From Micromonospora sp. WMMD1155 (GTDB lineage: Bacteria > Actinomycetota > Actinomycetes > Mycobacteriales > Micromonosporaceae): DNA of 64,000 bases. The translations under genes were made by a program, and so were the position numbers. Below, piece after piece: positions 59,626 through 64,000 of the stretch. Each line of letters starts with the position of its first letter. The stretch's first letter is position 1. Below the pieces are notes generated by a model, which made no database searches, was not told the origin of the DNA, and saw only the letters and a program-made list of their open reading frames with translations. The stretch lies in contig NZ_CP120742.1 of assembly GCF_029581275.1 (NCBI RefSeq), positions 5,394,501 through 5,458,500 of the forward strand, read 5' to 3'.

Positions 59626-60076
59626 GGGGACTTCTCCGTTCTGCGTGGTCTGCGGGTTGCTCGGATCGCCGGGCCGGGTCGCGGTGATCGGCGATGGTGT
59701 CGACGACCAGCGCGATCGCGACGACGGCCCAGAGGACGGTCAGCCCGGCGGTGAGCCCCAGCGGATAGTCGCGGTCCGGTAGGCCCGGGTTCGGCGGTGC
59801 CGATGGCGGTCGCCACAGCAGCGGCACCGCGACCAGCAGCAACGTGGCGCTCGCCGCCAGCCCGGCGGTGATCCAGGCCCGCCGCCGCCGGTTCGTCACC
59901 AGTCGGCCCAGCGCCAGCCCGGCCAGCCCGACCAGCGGGGCCACCAGGAGGTCGTGCAACACCGGCCCGCCGATCAGCCACGGCACCGTGGTGTCGAGTT
60001 GACCTCGGAGCAGCCAACCGCCGTACGCCGTCGCCGCCACACCGAGCACGAGCAGAAGCAGCCGTACCGTTCTCAC
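59618..60076 (-). CDS. Hypothetical membrane protein, four helices
   Basis: The 152-residue protein has about four hydrophobic segments (TVRLLLLVLGVAATAYGGW, LIGGPVLHDLLVAPLVGLAG, WITAGLAASATLLLVAVPLL, TAGLTVLWAVVAIALVVDTI). No family is certain. GTG 60076 follows GGAGG and overlaps the stop of the molybdopterin gene (GTGA). It may act as a membrane partner of that oxidoreductase (inference). Confidence 0.8.
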   Translation of the reverse strand: MRTVRLLLLVLGVAATAYGGWLLRGQLDTTVPWLIGGPVLHDLLVAPLVGLAGLALGRLVTNRRRRAWITAGLAASATLLLVAVPLLWRPPSAPPNPGLPDRDYPLGLTAGLTVLWAVVAIALVVDTIADHRDPARRSEQPADHAERRSPHV

Positions 60077-61206
60077 CGCAGCACCTCCAACCGGGCCACC
60101 CACTTGGTCTGGAGCACCCCCGGCCGACTCGGGGCGATGAGGCGGCAGGGGTAACCGTGGTCCGGGGACAGCTCCGCACCGTTGATCCTCAGCGCGAGCA
60201 GGGTGAGCGGGTCAGCGACGTGGGTCGCCGGGAGGGTGCTGGCGGCGTACAGGCCCTCGGTCTCCAGTGAGGAGACCCGCACCGGTCGGGTGGTTGGCGC
60301 GCCGACGAGCCGCAGCAGGTCGACGACGGGTACGCCGGTCCAGTCGGCGGAGGCGCTCCAGCCCTCGACGCAGGCGATCGGCAGGTTCGCCGTCCGTTGG
60401 GGCAGGGCGGCCAGTTCGGTAAGGGAGAAGGCGGCCCTTCCACCCGCCCAGACGATCTCCAGCCGCCAGTCCGCCGGAACGGTGATGCGGGCGGCCGCCG
60501 CCGTCCGGTTGATCGGTACCCCCTGCGGTCCGGCCGCCGAGCGCCACGCCAGCGGAGACACCCGACGCAACCACGGCACGGTCACCCCGGCGGTGGCCAG
60601 CACCGCCACGCCCGCGACGCCCGCCGACGTACGCAGGAACGCCCGCCGTCCGGACGAGTCTCGATCGTCGCGTCGCAGCGGTGAGCTCAGCGCCGCGCGG
60701 ACGATCGGCAGTTTCACCGCGAGGTGCAGCAGCACCCCGCCCGCCAGCAGCCAGGCGACCGCGTAGTGCGCCGCCGGGAAGAAGAACCCCCACGGGTACG
60801 ACTGGGCGACGTTGAACAGGCCGGTGACCAGCTCGAAGAACGCGGCGCAGACCAGGACCAGGACGGAGATCCGTTCCAGGCCGTGTGCGGACAGCCGGAT
60901 CGGGTGGCGCACCGGTGGACGGACGAACAGCCGGGGGTAGACGCTCCACAGTTTGGCCAGCAGCAACGGGATCGCGGCGATCCCGGAGAGCACATGGGTG
61001 CCCTGGGTGATCCGGTAGAGGTTGACCGGGCGGCTCGGCCAGGTGAACCAGCCGGGCGGGTGCTGGATGAGGTGGCTGAGGACACCGGTGACGAAGCACA
61101 GCCCGAACGCCACCCCGAGCCAGAGACCGAGCCGGGCGGCGACCAGCGGTGAGTGCGACGGCGCGGTGAAGTCCTCGGGGGCGGGGACGCGTGGGCGGCG
61201 GGTCAT
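60073..61206 (-). CDS. Membrane molybdopterin-dependent oxidoreductase (cytochrome b561-like helices plus SUOX-fold domain)
   Basis: The 377-residue protein begins with about four membrane helices (20-175) with His residues at helix ends (YRITQGTHVLSG, AAHYAVAWLL, LLHLAVKL) suitable for heme binding. A Tat-like RRAFLRTSAGVAG follows at 187, then an oxidoreductase molybdopterin-binding domain (about 230-377) with the Mo-ligand Cys279 in PIACVEGWSASADWTGVP. The fusion suits electron exchange between a membrane carrier and an outer substrate. It overlaps the methyltransferase gene upstream (ATGA) and the membrane protein gene downstream (GTGA). Confidence 0.9.
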   Translation of the reverse strand: MTRRPRVPAPEDFTAPSHSPLVAARLGLWLGVAFGLCFVTGVLSHLIQHPPGWFTWPSRPVNLYRITQGTHVLSGIAAIPLLLAKLWSVYPRLFVRPPVRHPIRLSAHGLERISVLVLVCAAFFELVTGLFNVAQSYPWGFFFPAAHYAVAWLLAGGVLLHLAVKLPIVRAALSSPLRRDDRDSSGRRAFLRTSAGVAGVAVLATAGVTVPWLRRVSPLAWRSAAGPQGVPINRTAAAARITVPADWRLEIVWAGGRAAFSLTELAALPQRTANLPIACVEGWSASADWTGVPVVDLLRLVGAPTTRPVRVSSLETEGLYAASTLPATHVADPLTLLALRINGAELSPDHGYPCRLIAPSRPGVLQTKWVARLEVLR

Positions 61207-61898
61207 GCGCTCACCAACTCGGCGAACCAGCGTGGACCGAGGCGGAACGTCGTCGCGACCCGCAGGCCGGCAGCGGTAGCGGCGTCGGCCACCGCCTCCG
61301 CCCCGACCCGCGCCCATCGGAACGTCGGGCCCTGTCGCGCTTCGTCGCCGGTGGAGCCGGACAGGACGTATGCCTGCCCCTGCCACAGCCCGGCTCCCGG
61401 GGGTTCGACCTCGACCACGAGCGTTCCGTCCGCCGCGAGCAGCGCGCCGCACCGGCGCAGCAGTCGGACCGGGTCACCGCCGATACCGATGTTGCCGTCG
61501 ACGAGCAGGGCGTGTGCCCATCGGCCCTCGCCGGGAAGTGGTTCGAAGATGTCGCGTCGCAGGGCGACCACCCCTCGGCCCTGGGTCAGCCGTACCGCCT
61601 CGGCGGAGATGTCCACTCCCAACGCGACGAGACCCTGCTGGGCGAGTGCCCTGGTCAGTCGGCCGGGGCCGCAACCGAGATCGATCGTGGGGCCGCTGCA
61701 GCGTGCGGCGATGGATGTGATCGCCGGTTCGGGTGGGCCGTGCCAGCGCCGCACCGGCAACGGGTCACGTCGCCCGTCGGTGTGCACGAGCCAGTGGTCG
61801 GCCGGAGGTGGCGGGCCGCAGGCGTCCTGGGCGGTGGCCCGGCTGTCGAGCCCGCCCCAGACGAGGTCGAAACCGTCACGGGTGATCGTCGAGGTCAC
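61203..61898 (-). CDS. Class I SAM-dependent methyltransferase
   Basis: The 231-residue protein has SAM motif I (TIDLGCGPGRLTRALA), the acidic ribose-binding VALGVDIS and motif II-III region LPGEGRWAHALLVDGNIGIGG. The N-terminal segment PVRRWHGPPEPA is seen in methyltransferases of this small operon type. GTG 61898 overlaps the upstream stop. The target is unknown; it should act with the glycosyltransferase-like proteins encoded just upstream, possibly on a sugar or lipid headgroup. Confidence 0.9.
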   Translation of the reverse strand: MTSTITRDGFDLVWGGLDSRATAQDACGPPPPADHWLVHTDGRRDPLPVRRWHGPPEPAITSIAARCSGPTIDLGCGPGRLTRALAQQGLVALGVDISAEAVRLTQGRGVVALRRDIFEPLPGEGRWAHALLVDGNIGIGGDPVRLLRRCGALLAADGTLVVEVEPPGAGLWQGQAYVLSGSTGDEARQGPTFRWARVGAEAVADAATAAGLRVATTFRLGPRWFAELVSA

Positions 61899-62575
61899 CG
61901 GAGGCGTCCGCTCGTCAGGTGGCCACCGACCGACTCGACGGCGTCCGCGAACCGGGTGCCGGGCAGGTCGACGGCGACCGCCAGCGCGGTCGACCAGTCG
62001 TCGACGTCCCGTTGCACGGGCAGGATCGCCGGGTGTGTGCCGTGGTCGCGAAGCGCGGCGAGAGTCCGTCGACCGGTGTCCTGGGACGACATGGGCACGT
62101 CGCGTAACACCCGCGCGCCCGCCGGGTCGCGTAGCCCGAGCGCCCACCATCCGCCGTCGAGCGCCGGTCCGAACACCGCCTCGTGGTCGGCGAGCCGTTC
62201 CAGCGCGCTGGTGAGCAGGGCCGGGCGGATCTGCGGCGTGTCCATGCCGATCTGCAGCACCGGGCGGCCGGGGAAACCAACGGCGGTGTCGGCGTGCGCG
62301 TTCGCGAGACGGTCGGCGAACGTGTCACCGCGCTGCGGAAGGAGATGCCAACCCGCCAACGCGGCGGTCAGCTCCGCGACGTGCTCGGCATCGGCGAACC
62401 GGCCGGTGTACGCCAGCACGGGGATCGTCGACGGGGTGGCGCGCACCGCCGCGAGGGTGTCCAACAACGCCGCCGCCGCGATCCGGGCGGCCTGGGTGGG
62501 ACTCGCCGGCGGGCAGAGCCGCGTCTTGGCCAGCCCTGGGACCGGTGCCTTGGCGACCACGAGCAGGACGTTCAC
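61895..62575 (-). CDS. DUF2064 / TIGR04282-type nucleotidyl- or glycosyltransferase
   Basis: The 226-residue protein starts with VLLVVAKAPVPGLAKTRL, the hallmark of the DUF2064 GT-A-fold family, and has VLQIGMDTPQI as the DxD-like metal site and GPALDGGWWALGLR as the second motif. Family members are often next to GT2 proteins; some occur in arsenosugar clusters. The chemical role here is not known. GTG 62575 overlaps the GT2 stop (GTGA). Confidence 0.9.
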   Translation of the reverse strand: MNVLLVVAKAPVPGLAKTRLCPPASPTQAARIAAAALLDTLAAVRATPSTIPVLAYTGRFADAEHVAELTAALAGWHLLPQRGDTFADRLANAHADTAVGFPGRPVLQIGMDTPQIRPALLTSALERLADHEAVFGPALDGGWWALGLRDPAGARVLRDVPMSSQDTGRRTLAALRDHGTHPAILPVQRDVDDWSTALAVAVDLPGTRFADAVESVGGHLTSGRLR

Positions 62576-63249
62576 CGGCCACCACCGGCGTCGGCGCGGA
62601 GCACTCCGGCGAAGTCCCGGGCCGCCCGCACCATGCCCCGGACCGACCCGGAGACCTTCGACCTGGTGCCGGCGGCCCGGGGAGCGTAGGCGACGTCCAG
62701 TTCGAGGATCCGCCAGCCCGCCCGGGACGCCCGGAGCAGCAGTTCCAACGGGTAGCCGAACGCGCGGTCGTCGACGCCGAGTCCCAACAGCGCCGCCCGG
62801 TGGGCCACCCGGATCGGGCTGACGTCGTACACCGGTACGCCACGGCGGCGCAGCAGCGCGGCGACCAACGCGTTTCCGGTCCGGGCGTGCCACGGCCAGG
62901 CGTCCGCCGAGACCGGCCGACGCCGCCCGACGGCGAGATCCGCCCTACCGTCGAGCACCGCCGCGACGAGCCTGGGCAACTCGGCCGGGTCGAACGAGCC
63001 GTCCGCGTCGAGTACGCAGACCAACTCGGCGTCCGCCGCCAGCAGGCCGGCGTGCACCGCCGCGCCGTAGCCGCGTCGTGGCTCGTGGACGACCCGGGCC
63101 CCGTGCTCGGCCGCGATCACCGGCGAGCCGTCCGTGGAGCCGTTGTCGACCACGACGGCGCGGTAGCCGGGCGGCAGCCCGTTCAGTACGGCAGGCAGTG
63201 CGGCCGCCTCGTCCAGACACGGCAGCACCACGTCGATCGTTGTGCGCAT
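62572..63249 (-). CDS. Glycosyltransferase family 2 protein (DPM1-like)
   Basis: The 225-residue protein has a GT-A fold with DVVLPCLDEAAALP, the strand VVVDNGSTDGS and the DxD motif in VCVLDADGSFDP. It lacks membrane helices, so it may use a lipid or soluble acceptor. It is the first gene of a minus-strand operon in which neighbouring stops and starts overlap, and it is divergent from a membrane protein gene. No RBS better than ATG 63249 was seen. Confidence 0.9.
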   Translation of the reverse strand: MRTTIDVVLPCLDEAAALPAVLNGLPPGYRAVVVDNGSTDGSPVIAAEHGARVVHEPRRGYGAAVHAGLLAADAELVCVLDADGSFDPAELPRLVAAVLDGRADLAVGRRRPVSADAWPWHARTGNALVAALLRRRGVPVYDVSPIRVAHRAALLGLGVDDRAFGYPLELLLRASRAGWRILELDVAYAPRAAGTRSKVSGSVRGMVRAARDFAGVLRADAGGGR

Positions 63250-63295
63250 ATCGGCGACGCTAGGCCCGCGACGGACCGCCCGGACCGTCGTGCCG

Positions 63296-63334
63296 TCTTA
63301 CGAATCGCTTACGCGGCAACGGATCTTACGAGTC
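63296..63334 (+). promoter_or_regulatory. Repeats of TCTTACGARTC in the divergent GT2/membrane-protein promoter
   Basis: TCTTACGAATC (63296), GCTTACGCGGC (63307) and TCTTACGAGTC (63324) share CTTACG; the first two are spaced by 11 bases. The DM13 promoter repeats also contain CCTTACG, so one response regulator may act at both. Confidence 0.5.
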
Positions 63335-63397
63335 CCTGACGTCCCCGTCGTTCGGCTGTCGAAGCCCTGGTCGCGGGTCGTATCGTCGGCCGTCACC

Positions 63398-64000
63398 ATG
63401 ACCATGATGACCCGGCCGGGACGATCCCGGTACGCCGACCTGATCGTCCTCGGCGTCGAGGTGGCAGTGCTCGCCGCCGCCGTCGGCATCGGCGCACTGC
63501 TCAACCACCGGGGCGTGCGGCTGCACGCCGACGCCGCCCCGCTCTATGCCACCTGGCGGCCCCATCTGGGCTTCGGCACCCCGGTCGCGCTGCTCGTCGG
63601 GGCGCTGTTCGTCTGGCGCGGTACGCGCTGGGCGGCCGACACGCGCTGGCCGCGGCTGCTGGTCGTCGGCTACCTCGCCTCGGTGCTCTGGACGCTCTCC
63701 CTGGCGCTGGTGGACGGCTGGTCGGCCGGCGTGACCGAGCGGCTCACCGTGCAGGCCGAGTACCTGCACGAGGTGCCCCGGGTGACGGATGTCGGCCTGA
63801 TGCTGTCCGGCTTCGCCGACCGGATCCTCGACTTCCAACCGAACTCGTGGTCGACCCACACCGCCGCTCACCCGCCGGGTGCGCTGCTGTTCTTCGTCGG
63901 GTTGGACCGGATCGGCCTGGGCGGCGGGGCCGCCGCCGGGCTCGCCTGTGTGCTGCTGGGGGCCACGGTGTCGGTGTCGGTTCCGGTGACGTTGCGGGCA
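63398..64000 (+). CDS. Integral membrane protein, probably a glycosyltransferase (partial)
   Basis: The frame is open to the window end, giving the first 201 residues of a membrane protein. Hydrophobic segments start at LIVLGVEVAVLAAAVGIGAL and continue with ALLVGALFVW and LLVVGYLASVLWTLSL. A segment with LHEVPRVTDVGLMLSGFADRI and SWSTHTAAHPPG lies in the first outer loop, which suggests a GT-C type glycosyl- or mannosyltransferase. ATG 63398 is used; ATG 63404 and 63407 are also in frame. It is divergent from the GT2 operon and may share its regulation. Confidence 0.75.
   Translation, partial: MTMMTRPGRSRYADLIVLGVEVAVLAAAVGIGALLNHRGVRLHADAAPLYATWRPHLGFGTPVALLVGALFVWRGTRWAADTRWPRLLVVGYLASVLWTLSLALVDGWSAGVTERLTVQAEYLHEVPRVTDVGLMLSGFADRILDFQPNSWSTHTAAHPPGALLFFVGLDRIGLGGGAAAGLACVLLGATVSVSVPVTLRA

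Overview
The window is very GC-rich DNA whose genes sit close together, often with 4-base stop/start overlaps, GTG or TTG starts and some leaderless promoters. Many secreted plant-polymer hydrolases carry CBM13 modules, and there is a SigE-family sigma factor and a DesK-like two-component system. This fits a filamentous soil actinomycete, most likely of the Micromonosporaceae (inference; no rRNA or other taxonomic marker is present). No rRNA, tRNA, CRISPR array, prophage or complete transposase gene was seen.

Layout. 1-4.9 kb: a protein tail, a GNAT acetyltransferase, a large secreted GH43-like protein, an SRPBCC protein and a DUF985 cupin. 5-15.9 kb: a catabolic island with a GntR regulator divergent from a solute-binding protein, two permeases and two ATPases (one with an altered H-loop), followed by an aldehyde dehydrogenase and an iron-type alcohol dehydrogenase; a DJ-1/PfpI protein and an alpha/beta hydrolase follow the regulator. 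16-24.3 kb: a RidA remnant, a Gal80-like oxidoreductase, an aldo/keto reductase with a divergent MarR regulator, an esterase, and an ABC-2 exporter/GOLPH3 operon divergent from a histidine kinase/response regulator pair. 24.5-28.9 kb: a class A beta-lactamase, a penicillin-binding-protein remnant, a CPBP protease, a 167-bp MITE-like element, a second beta-lactamase-fold hydrolase and a LysR regulator. 29-37 kb: small regulator/enzyme units (MerR; SnoaL-TetR; FAD monooxygenase-MarR) and a sigma factor/lipoprotein/serine hydrolase group.

37-43 kb and 49.9-58 kb form a secreted biomass-degrading arsenal: a PETase-like polyester hydrolase fused to CBM13, a GH10-CBM13-GH62 xylanase/arabinofuranosidase, an AA10 LPMO behind a CebR-like box, two tandem CE1-like esterases with CBM13, a GH43-CBM42 enzyme and a GH5-CBM13 enzyme, then ThuA and Gfo/Idh genes. 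Four copies of a 14-bp LacI-type box (TGTTARCGYTAACA-like) lie upstream of three of these loci, so one unlinked LacI-family repressor probably co-controls them.

43.7-49.8 kb is a nitrogen-scavenging operon: GntR regulator, allophanate hydrolase, biuret hydrolase, a paralogous cysteine hydrolase that could be a triuret hydrolase, an NCS2 permease and an AtzH/HpxZ-like protein. 58-64 kb holds a DM13 protein, MTA phosphorylase and a tightly overlapping operon of glycosyltransferase, DUF2064 transferase, methyltransferase, membrane molybdopterin oxidoreductase and membrane protein, divergent from a membrane protein that runs off the window.
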